Assembly: GCA_001464425.1 (NCBI GenBank)
Contig: LNEK01000030.1
Location: forward strand, 62,001 to 126,000
Direction: 5' to 3'
DNA length: 64,000 nucleotides
DNA from: Alphaproteobacteria bacterium Ga0077535
Lineage (GTDB): Bacteria > Pseudomonadota > Alphaproteobacteria > Caulobacterales > Aquidulcibacteraceae
The notes under the pieces were generated by a model. The model did not search any database. It was not told where the DNA came from and saw nothing but the letters and a program-made list of their open reading frames with translations. The translations under genes and the position numbers were made by a program. Below, one piece after another: positions 1 to 9,087 of the stretch. The stretch's first letter is position 1. Each line of letters begins with the position of its first letter.

Positions 1-165
1 GACCAGAACCAGGTCGCCTGCGCCTTCGTCGGTCAAGATTTCGATGGCTTGATCGAAAGTCTCGGCTTCGCGGACATCTTCCACGCCGAGGGCATCGACA
101 AGTAATTGCTTTAAACCGCTGCGAAACAGCTCATGATCGTCTGCAATCAGCGCCCTAAGGGCCAT
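1..165 (-). CDS. Response regulator, receiver domain (partial, 5' end only)
   Basis: The 55 codons visible start at ATG 163-165 on the minus strand and run off the window edge in frame. The N-terminus MALRALIADDHELFRSGL is typical of a CheY-like receiver of the NarL/LuxR class: the acidic pair DD (residues 9-10) and H11 precede helix 1. The sequence stops at DLVLV, so the phospho-acceptor aspartate expected next lies just outside. The output domain is not visible; a DNA-binding HTH is the family's usual one, but this is inference. The gene is divergent from nothing nearby: the M23 peptidase gene downstream in coordinates is on the same strand, 116 bases away. Confidence 0.85.
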   Translation of the reverse strand, partial: MALRALIADDHELFRSGLKQLLVDALGVEDVREAETFDQAIEILTDEGAGDLVLV

Positions 166-281
166 AGCTTACTTCCGTTGCAATCCCGCGCGCGCGCGGT
201 ACGCATCTCCATCATGAGCATGCGACGATTTCAGCGGAGGCTCAACAGTAGAGTTGAGCTGGCGCACGCCGTGATTGCGTA

Positions 282-1649
282 CTAGGGCGCACCCCGAGCT
301 TGCGCGGCAGGTGATTCCGCGGCGAACGATACCGGGGTCTCGCGCGCCCGTACCTGGCGCATAGTGTCGATACGCGATCGCTCGATCATGAAGAGTTCCA
401 GCGCCCGGCCCTCCAGATTGCGGCCAGTTGCGACACGCAGCGTCATTGGGTTCATCTGCCGGCCGCGCAGCATCACCTCATAATGGAGGTGCGGGCCGGT
501 CGAGCGGCCCGTGGTGCCGACATAGCCAATAACCTGCCCCTGGCTCACCCGCGCGCCTGCACGAATGCCGCGAGCAAAGCGCGACATGTGCGCATAAGCC
601 GTCTCATAGCCATTGGCATGACGGATGCGGACGTAATTGCCGAACGCGCCGAATGGGCCAACCCGCATGACGGTGCCCTCACCTGCTGCGAGGATCGGTG
701 TCCCAGTCGGCGCGGCAAAGTCAGTGCCGCGGTGCATGCGCGAGTAACCGAGGATCGGGTGGCGGCGCATGCCAAAGCCGGATGAAAGGCGCGCGCCGTT
801 GATCGGCGTTTTCATCAGGAAGCGGCGAGCGCTTCTGCCATCAGCATCGTACCAGTCTTGGCGGGAGTCGCCGGGCGCCAAGAAGGAATAGAAGGCGCGC
901 GACCCGCGCCCGGACTCGAGCGAGACGAACAACATATTGCCGGTGCGGACCGTATTGCCCTCGTCGTCGTAATAACGCTCGAAGACGATCTCGAAATTGT
1001 CGCCTGGGCGAACGTCGCGCTGGAAGTCGACGTCATACGCGAACGCATCCGCGAGCGCAGCGACCTCACGGTCGGTCGCGCCAAGTTCGAGCGCGCTGGC
1101 GTAGAGGCTCGTCTCCACCGGTGCAGCAATGCGAGCGATCTCGAACGTCACCGGCATTAACACTTCGCGCGCGGCGAAATCTCCGGCCGTGGTGCGGTTC
1201 GCCGTCACCGATGCGCCAGGCTCAGAACGGAATGCGACGCCCGTTAAGCGCGCGTTACCGGAGCGGCGATCGAAAAAGAGACTGACGGGCTGGCCCGGTC
1301 GAAGCCGGCGCGGATTGTAAACATCCGCGATCGACGCGAGAGCGGCATTGGTCTCGGTGCTGCTCGCGCCGGCGCGGACCAGCAAACCCGCTAAAGTTTC
1401 GCCATTTCCGACGCGAAGTTCCCGCTCTTCATGCGCCAGGTAAACTTCCGTAAACGCCAGGTGCTCAGCCCGACGCGCGGCTTCTTCGCGCACCGCTGCA
1501 GTTTCCGCAGCAGCAGCCTCCGCGGCGCCCGAGAAAAGCCCAGCGTTCCAGGCAAGACCAAGGCCCACCACGGCGGCCCCGGCCATCAGGCCGAACGCCG
1601 TCAAACCTTTCCTGGCTTTCATGAGCCGTTGAGCGAATTCTGCTCTCAA
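282..1649 (-). CDS. M23 family metallopeptidase (envelope peptidoglycan hydrolase)
   Basis: 455 residues. A basic N-terminus and one hydrophobic segment (about residues 17-37) act as a signal anchor, so the enzyme faces the periplasm. The middle holds a LysM/OapA-like region (about 75-125) and a Csd3-like inhibitory domain. The C-terminal LytM/M23 domain spans about 285-400 with both zinc motifs intact: H306-x3-D310 (HRGTD) and H387-x-H389 (HLH), plus catalytic-region H354 (YAHM). With a complete metal site it should be an active endopeptidase rather than an EnvC/NlpD-type degenerate activator. The architecture matches MepM/ShyA/DipM-like cross-link cleaving enzymes. It appears monocistronic. 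Confidence 0.9.
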   Translation of the reverse strand: MRAEFAQRLMKARKGLTAFGLMAGAAVVGLGLAWNAGLFSGAAEAAAAETAAVREEAARRAEHLAFTEVYLAHEERELRVGNGETLAGLLVRAGASSTETNAALASIADVYNPRRLRPGQPVSLFFDRRSGNARLTGVAFRSEPGASVTANRTTAGDFAAREVLMPVTFEIARIAAPVETSLYASALELGATDREVAALADAFAYDVDFQRDVRPGDNFEIVFERYYDDEGNTVRTGNMLFVSLESGRGSRAFYSFLAPGDSRQDWYDADGRSARRFLMKTPINGARLSSGFGMRRHPILGYSRMHRGTDFAAPTGTPILAAGEGTVMRVGPFGAFGNYVRIRHANGYETAYAHMSRFARGIRAGARVSQGQVIGYVGTTGRSTGPHLHYEVMLRGRQMNPMTLRVATGRNLEGRALELFMIERSRIDTMRQVRARETPVSFAAESPAAQARGAP

Positions 1650-1812
1650 TCTCGTGCTCCGCTGCCTGTCAGGCGAAAAAAACTAGGCCCGACAAGCATT
1701 TTCAGCTGTTTGGTTATCTAGCCGGAAACTGAAGTGACGTCATTCCTTCGTCTCGGCGCTGCCCTCTGGCGGGTAGAACCGAACCAGCAAGGACCACGCC
1801 AAGCGATGGATT

Positions 1813-4800
1813 ATGGCACATAGGTCTAACCAGGCCGTTGCGAGTCAAGACCAGGCGCCCCTCACGCCTGACGAACCGCCGCCGCCCCGCCGATTTTTAA
1901 TCGGTTGGGTGACAGCGGTGGCCGCCCTTGGCGTGTCCACGTCCCTGGTCGGTCTCGGGCTATGGTTTACGCGCCTGCCGCTGGCGGACTTTATGATTGG
2001 CGCCGCTCTATCAGAGCGCGGGGTCGAAGCAGATTTTCAAGTCGACAGTCTAGATTTCGGCGGCGTCACCCTAACCAATGTTCGCTTTGGCGCGATCGAA
2101 GCGCCCGACGCTGCAATCCAACTCGTCGAAGCGAGTTGGCGCTGGAACGGGTTAATGCCGGAACTCGACGCCGTCCGGCTGACTGAACCGATGGTGCGCT
2201 TGCGTTTGACGCCGCGCGGCGAGGTCAGCGCCGGAACGCTCGATCGCTTGGGCGGCGGGCCGCGCGGCCGCCAGCGCCTCTCCATTCCAGAGATCAATTT
2301 CGAGATCGTCGACGGTAATCTTTTCGTGGAGGCGCCGTTCGGTGAGGTGCAGGGCGACATGCGCGCATCCGGCCGCATCGGAGAAGACTTCAGCGCCGTC
2401 GCGCGTATCGCTGAAACATCGCGCACCGCCGACAACTACACGCTTGAGCGCGGCCAAGGCGAACTCGTCATCACATCGCGTGAAAACGAAGACGTCACGG
2501 TGCGGTTCTCCGCGTCCATGGCTGGCGTGAAGTGGTCCGGCGCAGAGGCTGCCGACGGTCGCCTACTCGTCCTTGCGCGCACTCCAGTAAATCTGGAGCA
2601 CATTGATCTTCAAATTGCATGGCGCATTGGCGCCATAGACTCTCAAAGTGTCGACGGCAGCATTCTCGAAGGCGCCTTTGGCGTTGAGGCGCTGATGCGC
2701 GACGACGCCTTGGAACTAGCCGCTTGGGAGGCGCAAGGCCGCGTCAGTGCTGTTTCGCTTGCTGTTGCTGATCTTCGCATGCAGCGCCCACGCTTCACTG
2801 CCAACGCCGAAGGCTCTGGCCGTCAGGGTCGCGCCCGCTGGACACTTGGCGGCGATCGCTTCGAAGGCCTGACGCTTATCTCTCAACAACCCGCCGCTTC
2901 GGGCCGCCTAACACTTGGCGAAGATGGAGCGTTGAGCGGCGATGCGCTCGTTACCTTGGCGCGGTCCGCACTAAATGCCGATGCGCAAGCAGATATGCGG
3001 CGGGCTTTGCCCGAGTTGAACGGCACACCCATTGGTCCGACGTTCGCACAGGCGCGCGTCGCACTTGATCGCGCCGCAGACAGCTTCACGCTGACCGCCC
3101 CACTGTTGGTAGCCGCGACGAACGGAAATCTACGCATCACGCTTGATGCGCCGGCTGAAGCGCGGGCGGCCACGGGCGCTCGACTGCGGCTCGGGCCTCT
3201 TCGTCAAGACGCGCCCGCCATGGTGGTGCAATGGCCGGGTCCAACTGCGCAGGGCAGTGTCGCGCTCGAACTGTCCGGCGGCGGCGCGCCAAGCGTTTCG
3301 CTGCTGCTCGACACCGTCACGTCTTCGGAGGAAGCGCCGTTCGAAGCAGATGGGACGCTGACGCTAGCCGATTGGCGCGCGGGCAACGCCAGCATATCGG
3401 CTGCTGAGCTCGGCATCACCATTTCAGCGCAAGCGAATGGCGGCCGTATTGATTTGCGCGGCCCGGCCTTGATCAGCGGCCCCGTTGGCGATGGTGAAAT
3501 CCGCGATCTCACACCGACGCTTAATCTAGGCATTCACTGGGGCGAGGGTTGGCGCGTTACGCCCAACAGCGGATGCCTTCCAGTACGCATGGGCGGGCTC
3601 GATGTTGCGGGACTTTCCTTTGCAAACGGCGCATTTTCTCTGTGTCCGCTGGACGGTGCGTTGATGGCTGCGGATGCGCGAAACAATTTGTCCGGCGGCT
3701 TCTCCATCCAACAATTGGCGTTGAACGGCCAAATGGCGGGCCCTGATGGCCAGCCGGCGCGCGTCGCCGCTTCAAATGTGATTGGACGCTTTGGAGGGCG
3801 CACCGGCGACATCGCGCTTGCGCTCGTCGCGGATCGCCCAAGCATCGGCATCGACATGGCCGACGATCGCACACTCACCGTCGCGCTCCAGCGCATCACC
3901 GCCAATGCACGCATCGCCGACACTTGGCGCGTCGATGGCGCGTTCGAACAAGGCGCACTAAGCGATCCGACCTTGCCGGGTTCGGTCTCCACCATCGAAG
4001 GCGGTTGGACCGCAGCGCCCGAAGACGGCAAGCCGGTGATCCGCGTCACTGCGGCGGAAGCCGTCCTGACTGCAAACCGCCCCGCCACGGATAACGAGCG
4101 CCCGCTATTTAATCCGCTGCGACTCGTCGATGTCGATGCGGTGCTGCGTGAAGGCGTGGTCGACGCCAGCGGCGCCATTCTCCTAGACGGGGAAGAGCGG
4201 CGCCAACTCGCCAACTTCACTGCACGCCACGTTATCAACGAAGGCGCCGGCACGGCGCGCATACTCGCCGCCGACCTCACCTTCGGCCCAGACCTGCAAC
4301 CATATGACATTACCGAGCGAACGCGCGGCTTAGTCGACAACGTAACGGGCGGCGCAGACGTGACGGGCGATATTGTTTGGACACGCGAAGCCATTACCAG
4401 CACCGGGCGCGTCCTGTTGCGCAACGTGTCGCTCGCGACCTCGACGATCCCAATTGTAGAGACCGTCAACGGCGAAATCTATTTCGACGACTTGTTTGCG
4501 CTGACCACACCGCCCGGCCAACAAGTCCACGTCGGCGTGCTCAATCCTGGCGTCGAAGTCAGCAACGGGCGCGTGCGCTTCCAGTTGCTCACCGATCAGC
4601 GCGTATCGATCGAAAACGCTGAGTTCGATTTTGCGTCTGGCGTTCTTGAGATGCGACCGACGACAATCACGCTTGGCGCCGATGAAACACGCTTCGAGCT
4701 TCAGCTCCGCGACGTCGATGCATCGAGCTTACTTTCAACCCTGAATGTCCCGGATCTGCAGGCGACCGGCCGTCTTGAAGGCTCGTTTCCCCTCATTCTC

Positions 4801-5238
4801 ACGCGCCGCAGCGCGTTTGTCGAAGGCGGCGTCGTACGCGCGCAAGGCGAAGGCGGCACCATCTCCTACACCGGCCCGGCCGGCCAAGACGCCACCGGCG
4901 TCTCACGCATCGCCTTCGATGCGCTGCGCAGCTTCAGGTACGATACCCTGTCTCTCACGCTGGACGGCGATCTCAACGGCGATGTGATCTCTTCTATCGA
5001 GTTCAGCGGCCGCAACACCGGCCGGCCCGTCGATCTCGGCCCAATCGCCCCCGTCCCAGGGCTCGGCAGCGTCACCGTGCGCGGCGTTCCCTTCGAATTC
5101 AACGTTCGGGTTTCGGCGCCCTTCCGCCGCTTGGCGCAAACGGCGGCAACAATCACCGATCCCGGCTCCCTCATCGAACAGGGCCGGAACGGAGGTCCAG
5201 AGGAGACTGTTGACCAGGACGACCCAAGCTCAGAATAA
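1813..5238 (+). CDS. ydbH: YdbH-family AsmA-like intermembrane phospholipid transport protein
   Basis: 1141 residues. It has a cytoplasmic N-terminus, one inner-membrane segment (about 28-52, FLIGWVTAVAALGVSTSLVG), then a long periplasmic beta-rich repeat region without enzymatic motifs, as in AsmA/TamB/YdbH bridge proteins. The assignment rests mostly on context: the next two genes are a YnbE-like lipoprotein and a YdbL (DUF1318) protein, the same order as E. coli ydbH-ynbE-ydbL. In E. coli, YdbH is redundant with TamB and YhdP in moving phospholipids between the membranes, and YnbE joins its C-terminus at the outer membrane. E. coli YdbH is about 880 residues, so this copy is longer. Start ATG 1813 gives the membrane segment a sensible position. 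Confidence 0.85.
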   Translation: MAHRSNQAVASQDQAPLTPDEPPPPRRFLIGWVTAVAALGVSTSLVGLGLWFTRLPLADFMIGAALSERGVEADFQVDSLDFGGVTLTNVRFGAIEAPDAAIQLVEASWRWNGLMPELDAVRLTEPMVRLRLTPRGEVSAGTLDRLGGGPRGRQRLSIPEINFEIVDGNLFVEAPFGEVQGDMRASGRIGEDFSAVARIAETSRTADNYTLERGQGELVITSRENEDVTVRFSASMAGVKWSGAEAADGRLLVLARTPVNLEHIDLQIAWRIGAIDSQSVDGSILEGAFGVEALMRDDALELAAWEAQGRVSAVSLAVADLRMQRPRFTANAEGSGRQGRARWTLGGDRFEGLTLISQQPAASGRLTLGEDGALSGDALVTLARSALNADAQADMRRALPELNGTPIGPTFAQARVALDRAADSFTLTAPLLVAATNGNLRITLDAPAEARAATGARLRLGPLRQDAPAMVVQWPGPTAQGSVALELSGGGAPSVSLLLDTVTSSEEAPFEADGTLTLADWRAGNASISAAELGITISAQANGGRIDLRGPALISGPVGDGEIRDLTPTLNLGIHWGEGWRVTPNSGCLPVRMGGLDVAGLSFANGAFSLCPLDGALMAADARNNLSGGFSIQQLALNGQMAGPDGQPARVAASNVIGRFGGRTGDIALALVADRPSIGIDMADDRTLTVALQRITANARIADTWRVDGAFEQGALSDPTLPGSVSTIEGGWTAAPEDGKPVIRVTAAEAVLTANRPATDNERPLFNPLRLVDVDAVLREGVVDASGAILLDGEERRQLANFTARHVINEGAGTARILAADLTFGPDLQPYDITERTRGLVDNVTGGADVTGDIVWTREAITSTGRVLLRNVSLATSTIPIVETVNGEIYFDDLFALTTPPGQQVHVGVLNPGVEVSNGRVRFQLLTDQRVSIENAEFDFASGVLEMRPTTITLGADETRFELQLRDVDASSLLSTLNVPDLQATGRLEGSFPLILTRRSAFVEGGVVRAQGEGGTISYTGPAGQDATGVSRIAFDALRSFRYDTLSLTLDGDLNGDVISSIEFSGRNTGRPVDLGPIAPVPGLGSVTVRGVPFEFNVRVSAPFRRLAQTAATITDPGSLIEQGRNGGPEETVDQDDPSSE

Positions 5239-5297
5239 GTCTGGGCTTCAGAGGCCATTCAGCTCACCGCCGGTAAGACGGCAGCACGGAGTTTCAC

Positions 5298-5504
5298 ATG
5301 CGCACGCAGGCACTGCTGCTTTCGAGCCTAGGCGCGGCCGTCGCCATCGCGGGCTGCATTCCGGTGCAGATCCAGGCGCCGGATGAGCCAATCGAGATCA
5401 ATCTCAACGTCAATATTCGCCAGGAAGTGATCGTGCGCCTCGAACGCGACGCCCAAGAACTCCTGGAAAACAATACCGACCTGTTCGGAGGCTCGACCCC
5501 ATGA
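5298..5504 (+). CDS. ynbE: YnbE-like outer-membrane lipoprotein
   Basis: 68 residues. A short signal peptide ends in a lipobox (AIAGC, Cys20), followed by a small domain containing IEINLNVNIRQEVIVRLERD. Family knowledge: YnbE monomers stack on the C-terminal end of YdbH by beta-strand augmentation and link the bridge to the outer membrane. The alternating hydrophobic strand INLNVNI fits such augmentation (inference). It lies 59 bases after ydbH and overlaps ydbL by 4 bases, so it is almost certainly cotranscribed and coupled to ydbL. Confidence 0.85.
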   Translation: MRTQALLLSSLGAAVAIAGCIPVQIQAPDEPIEINLNVNIRQEVIVRLERDAQELLENNTDLFGGSTP

Positions 5505-5887
5505 TCCGCGTACTTGCAGCAACTCTGTTGACCGCCGCCACCCTCGCGTTCGCTGCGCCAGCCATGGCGCAGGACGCCGCCCTCAACCAAGCGCGCGGCG
5601 CGGGCCTCATCGGCGAGCAAGCCGATGGCTATCTTGGCTTTGTGCCGGGCGCGAACATCTCCGCTGACCTGCGCGGGCGGGTTGAGCAGAACAACATCCA
5701 GCGACGGCAGCTGTACACACGGCGCGCAACCGAGCGCGGCGCATCCGTCAACGAGATGGCGGCGGCAGTGGCCTGCGAAGTGTTCGAGCGCCGTATCGCG
5801 GTGGGCGAGCGCTATCGCGACGCCAACGGTCAATGGCGCCAGCGCACGGCGTCCGCGCCGGTGGTGATCCCCGCCTTCTGTAGCTAA
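5501..5887 (+). CDS. ydbL: YdbL family protein (DUF1318), periplasmic
   Basis: 128 residues with a cleavable signal peptide (about 1-23, ending AMAQ-D). The body has the DUF1318 pattern: QARGAGLIGEQADGYLGFV, then an Asn/Arg-rich helix with RRQLYTRRATERG, and a terminal segment with CEVFERR and AFCS. YdbL is proposed to be a periplasmic chaperone that limits YnbE assembly on YdbH. It starts at ATG 5501 inside the end of ynbE (4-base overlap). The complete three-gene set supports a working bridge system. Confidence 0.87.
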   Translation: MIRVLAATLLTAATLAFAAPAMAQDAALNQARGAGLIGEQADGYLGFVPGANISADLRGRVEQNNIQRRQLYTRRATERGASVNEMAAAVACEVFERRIAVGERYRDANGQWRQRTASAPVVIPAFCS

Positions 5888-5964
5888 CGGAGAGCGGCAA
5901 GCGGCGTTGACGCGCGACCTTCTGGCCGCTGGCGGCGCACGCCGCCCCGCCCCATCTTGCACGT

Positions 5965-6195
5965 ATGAAAGCCTTCCTGCTCACGCTCACGCTGGGCGGC
6001 CTGCTCGCAGTCGTCACGTTCGGCACGCTGACCGGCTGGGACGGCTCGGCGATGAGCATCCATGGCTGGATCGCGTTAACCTTAGGCACGGTGCTCTCGC
6101 TCGCTGTCGGCGGCGGCTTGATGGCGCTGGTGTTTTACTCAGCCCGCAAGGGCTATGACGACCGCATCGAGATCGATACCTCGCACGACGACTGA
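5965..6195 (+). CDS. Small two-TM membrane protein, unknown function
   Basis: 76 residues. Two hydrophobic segments (about 3-24 and 32-58) are separated by a short loop (TGWDGSAMS). The C-terminus is charged (RKGYDDRIEIDTSHDD) and probably cytoplasmic. I do not recognise the family. It sits 77 bases after ydbL and 43 bases before nadE on the same strand, so it could belong to either transcription unit. Confidence 0.7.
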   Translation: MKAFLLTLTLGGLLAVVTFGTLTGWDGSAMSIHGWIALTLGTVLSLAVGGGLMALVFYSARKGYDDRIEIDTSHDD

Positions 6196-6238
6196 GCCTT
6201 TATGGTCTCGCTGAGCATAATGTGCTAGGCTCCACGCG

Positions 6239-8251
6239 ATGGCCTCCCGCAGATCGTCCGCCAAGAGCTTTGACTCCCTTTACGCGCATGGCTTCGTGCG
6301 CGTGGCGGCGTGCGCGCCGGTGGTGCAGCCTGCCGATCCCGCTGCCAATGCGGACGCGATCCTGAAATTCTGGCGCGACGCGGATGCTGAAAAAGCGGCC
6401 CTGCTGCTAACGCCGGAGCTTTCGCTCAGCGGCTACGCTATCGATGATCTCCTGCTGCAAGATACGCTGTTGAACGCCGTCGAAGCGGCGATCGCGAAAC
6501 TTGTCGCGGCCAGCGAGGATCTCTTCCCAATCCTGGTCGTCGGCGCGCCGATCCGCTCGCGCACGTCTGTGTTCAACTGCGCCGTCGTGATCCATCGCGG
6601 CGCCATCCTCGGCGTCGTGCCGAAGAGCTTCCTGCCGAACTATCGCGAGTTCTACGAGAAGCGCTATTTCAGCGTCGCGAGCGATACCGAGGACGATCTC
6701 ATCCAGATCGCAGGCGAGTGGGTAGATTTCGGCGCCAAGGTCGTCTTCACCGCAACAGACCACGCCGACTTCGCCTTTCACGTCGAGATTTGCGAAGACT
6801 TCTGGGCCCCGCAACCGCCATCGACAGTCGGCGCGCTTGCCGGCGCCAACGTCCTGCTTAATCTCTCCGCGTCCAACATCGTCATCGGCAAAGCCGAGGA
6901 CCGCGCCGTGCTCTGCGACAGCCAATCGCGCCGCGCCATCGCAGCTTACGTGTTCGCCGCCGCTGGTTATGGCGAAAGCACCACCGACCTCGCTTGGGAC
7001 GGCCAAGTCATCGCTTACGAGATGGGCGAGAAACTGGCCGAAGGCGAACGCTTCGCACGCGAGCCCAAGCTAGTAACCGCCGACATTGACGTCGGCCGTG
7101 TCGCGCAAGAGCGTCGCCGCGTCGGCACCTTCCACGACGCAGCCGCCCGCGCCAAAGACGAACTCACCAAATGGCGCCACATCAGCTTTGACCTCGGCAC
7201 GCCAGAAGGCGTGCCGCTGAAGCGAAAGCTCGATCGCTTCCCGTTCGTTCCAGATGATCTCAGCAAGCGCGACCGCGATTGCTTCGAAGCCTACAACATC
7301 CAAGTCTCGGGCCTCGCCAAGCGCATCGAAGCAACGAGGACGAAGCGCGTCGTCATCGGCGTATCCGGCGGCATCGACTCAACGCACGCGCTGATCGTCA
7401 TCGCGCGTGCCTTCGACCTGCTCGGCCTGCCGCGCAAAAACATTATCGGCGTCACCATGCCGGGCTTCGCCACCAGCGACGCCACCAAGTCCAACGCCTG
7501 GGCGTTGATGAACGCGCTCGGCATTGATGCGCGCGAAGTTTCTATCGAACCGCTCGCCCAGCGCATGCTGGAAGATTTGAACCACCCCGCGGCGCGCGGT
7601 GAGCCGGTGTACGATGTCGCCTACGAAAACGTGCAGGCCGGCCTGCGCACCGATTACCTTTTCCGCTTGGCCAACACCGAGGGCGGCTTCGTCGTCGGCA
7701 CCGGCGACCTCTCCGAACTCGCACTCGGCTGGTGCACGTATGGCGTCGGCGATCACATGAGTCACTACAACGTCAATGGCGGCGCGCCGAAGACGTTGAT
7801 CCAACACCTCATCCGCTGGGTCGCCGATAAGCAAATCTTCGACGCTGGCGTTTCGCAAACATTGATCAGCGTGCTCGAAGGCGAGATCAGCCCCGAACTC
7901 ATCCCCGGCGATGCACCGCAAAGCACGCAAGCGGTCGTCGGACCCTACGAGCTGCAGGACTTCAACCTCTTCTGGTTCACGCGCTACGGCATGACGCCGA
8001 GCAAAATCCTCTATCTCGCTTGGAACGCGTGGCGCGAGAAATACGACTACGCCACGCTGAAGCATTGGCTTGAAGTGTTCCTCACCCGCTTCTTCGCCAA
8101 CCAGTACAAACGCAGCGCCGTGCCGAACGGCCCGAAGATCGTTTCCGGCGGCGCGCTTTCCCCGCGCGGCGATTGGCGCATGCCAAGCGACGCCAGCGCC
8201 GCCGCTTGGCTTGCGGACTTAAAGCAAAACACGCCTGACAAGCTGGACTAG
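6239..8251 (+). CDS. nadE: Glutamine-dependent NAD(+) synthetase
   Basis: 670 residues, the long two-domain form. It makes NAD from nicotinic acid adenine dinucleotide, ATP and glutamine in the last step of NAD synthesis. The N-terminal nitrilase-type glutaminase domain carries the Glu-Lys-Cys triad: E60 (LTPELS), K129 (VVPKSF) and C185 (VEICEDFW). The C-terminal synthetase domain carries the ATP-pyrophosphatase loop SGGIDS at 376-381. The size matches the approximately 680-residue Mycobacterium-type enzyme. ATG 6239 leaves a short basic leader before the first domain strand. Confidence 0.96.
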   Translation: MASRRSSAKSFDSLYAHGFVRVAACAPVVQPADPAANADAILKFWRDADAEKAALLLTPELSLSGYAIDDLLLQDTLLNAVEAAIAKLVAASEDLFPILVVGAPIRSRTSVFNCAVVIHRGAILGVVPKSFLPNYREFYEKRYFSVASDTEDDLIQIAGEWVDFGAKVVFTATDHADFAFHVEICEDFWAPQPPSTVGALAGANVLLNLSASNIVIGKAEDRAVLCDSQSRRAIAAYVFAAAGYGESTTDLAWDGQVIAYEMGEKLAEGERFAREPKLVTADIDVGRVAQERRRVGTFHDAAARAKDELTKWRHISFDLGTPEGVPLKRKLDRFPFVPDDLSKRDRDCFEAYNIQVSGLAKRIEATRTKRVVIGVSGGIDSTHALIVIARAFDLLGLPRKNIIGVTMPGFATSDATKSNAWALMNALGIDAREVSIEPLAQRMLEDLNHPAARGEPVYDVAYENVQAGLRTDYLFRLANTEGGFVVGTGDLSELALGWCTYGVGDHMSHYNVNGGAPKTLIQHLIRWVADKQIFDAGVSQTLISVLEGEISPELIPGDAPQSTQAVVGPYELQDFNLFWFTRYGMTPSKILYLAWNAWREKYDYATLKHWLEVFLTRFFANQYKRSAVPNGPKIVSGGALSPRGDWRMPSDASAAAWLADLKQNTPDKLD

Positions 8252-8280
8252 CGCGTGCCCGCATGCTTCAAGCGGGGCAC

Positions 8281-9087
8281 ATGCTAAAACTCGAAGATCT
8301 GATCTCGCTCGCGCTCGAAGCTGGGCGTGAAATTAATGCTGTGCGCGCGGCGGGGTTTGATGCGCAAACCAAACTCGATGGCTCCCTCGTCACCATCGCC
8401 GATCAGCGCGCCGAAGCAATCATAGAAGCGGGCTTACAGCGCCTTGCGCCGGGCGTACCGATGATCGGTGAGGAATCCTGCGCCGAAGGCCGCATCCCAG
8501 AATGCGGCGCGCGCTGGTTCTGCGTCGATCCACTCGACGGCACCAAAGGCTTCGCCGCCGGCGGCGATCAGTTCACGGTCAACATCGCGCTGATTGAAAA
8601 TGGTGCTCCCACGGTTGGTGTTGTGTACGCGCCAGCGACCGGTGAACTTTACGCAGCTGAGCCGGGCCGCGCGCTCGCCGGCCAGTGCGATCCCGCTACC
8701 GCCGTGCTCCGCGCGCCGCTGCATGCGATCCGCACTACCGAAAAGCCAGCACAATGGCGCATCATCGCATCGGAAAACTCCGGCCGCGACGCGCGTACTG
8801 CAGCGTTCGTGAGCACGCTCAATGGCGCCCCCGCGCACGCAAGCTCATCGATCAAGTTCTGCAAGGTCGCGGAAGGCGCAGCCGATCTTTATCCGCGCTT
8901 CGGTGAAGTGTGCGAGTGGGATGCCGCCGCGGGCCACGCCATTCTCACTGCAGCCGGCGGAAACATCATGCGCCTCGACGGCGCGCCGCTTACCTACGGT
9001 GATCGCGCCGGCAACTTCTTGGTGAAGGGCTTCATCGCCTATTCCAATGAAGCGGCGAAACAAGCGGCGCTCAGCGCGCTAGTTTAG
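8281..9087 (+). CDS. cysQ: 3'(2'),5'-bisphosphate nucleotidase CysQ (inositol monophosphatase family)
   Basis: 268 residues from ATG 8281; an upstream in-frame ATG at 8263 would add six residues, but 8281 has a GGGG-type site and the normal N-terminus (MLKLEDLISLALEAG). IMPase-fold metal motifs are present: GEES, DPLDGTKGF and, near the C-terminus, WDAAAGHAIL. CysQ hydrolyses PAP, the by-product left when sulfotransferases use PAPS. This fits the three sulfotransferase genes elsewhere in the window. The 3' end overlaps the convergent argE gene by 9 bases. Confidence 0.88.
   Translation: MLKLEDLISLALEAGREINAVRAAGFDAQTKLDGSLVTIADQRAEAIIEAGLQRLAPGVPMIGEESCAEGRIPECGARWFCVDPLDGTKGFAAGGDQFTVNIALIENGAPTVGVVYAPATGELYAAEPGRALAGQCDPATAVLRAPLHAIRTTEKPAQWRIIASENSGRDARTAAFVSTLNGAPAHASSSIKFCKVAEGAADLYPRFGEVCEWDAAAGHAILTAAGGNIMRLDGAPLTYGDRAGNFLVKGFIAYSNEAAKQAALSALV

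Noticed and set aside
1735-1742. TGACGTCA palindrome before ydbH
   Set aside because: Only 8 bases, easily due to chance, with no second copy or matching promoter.
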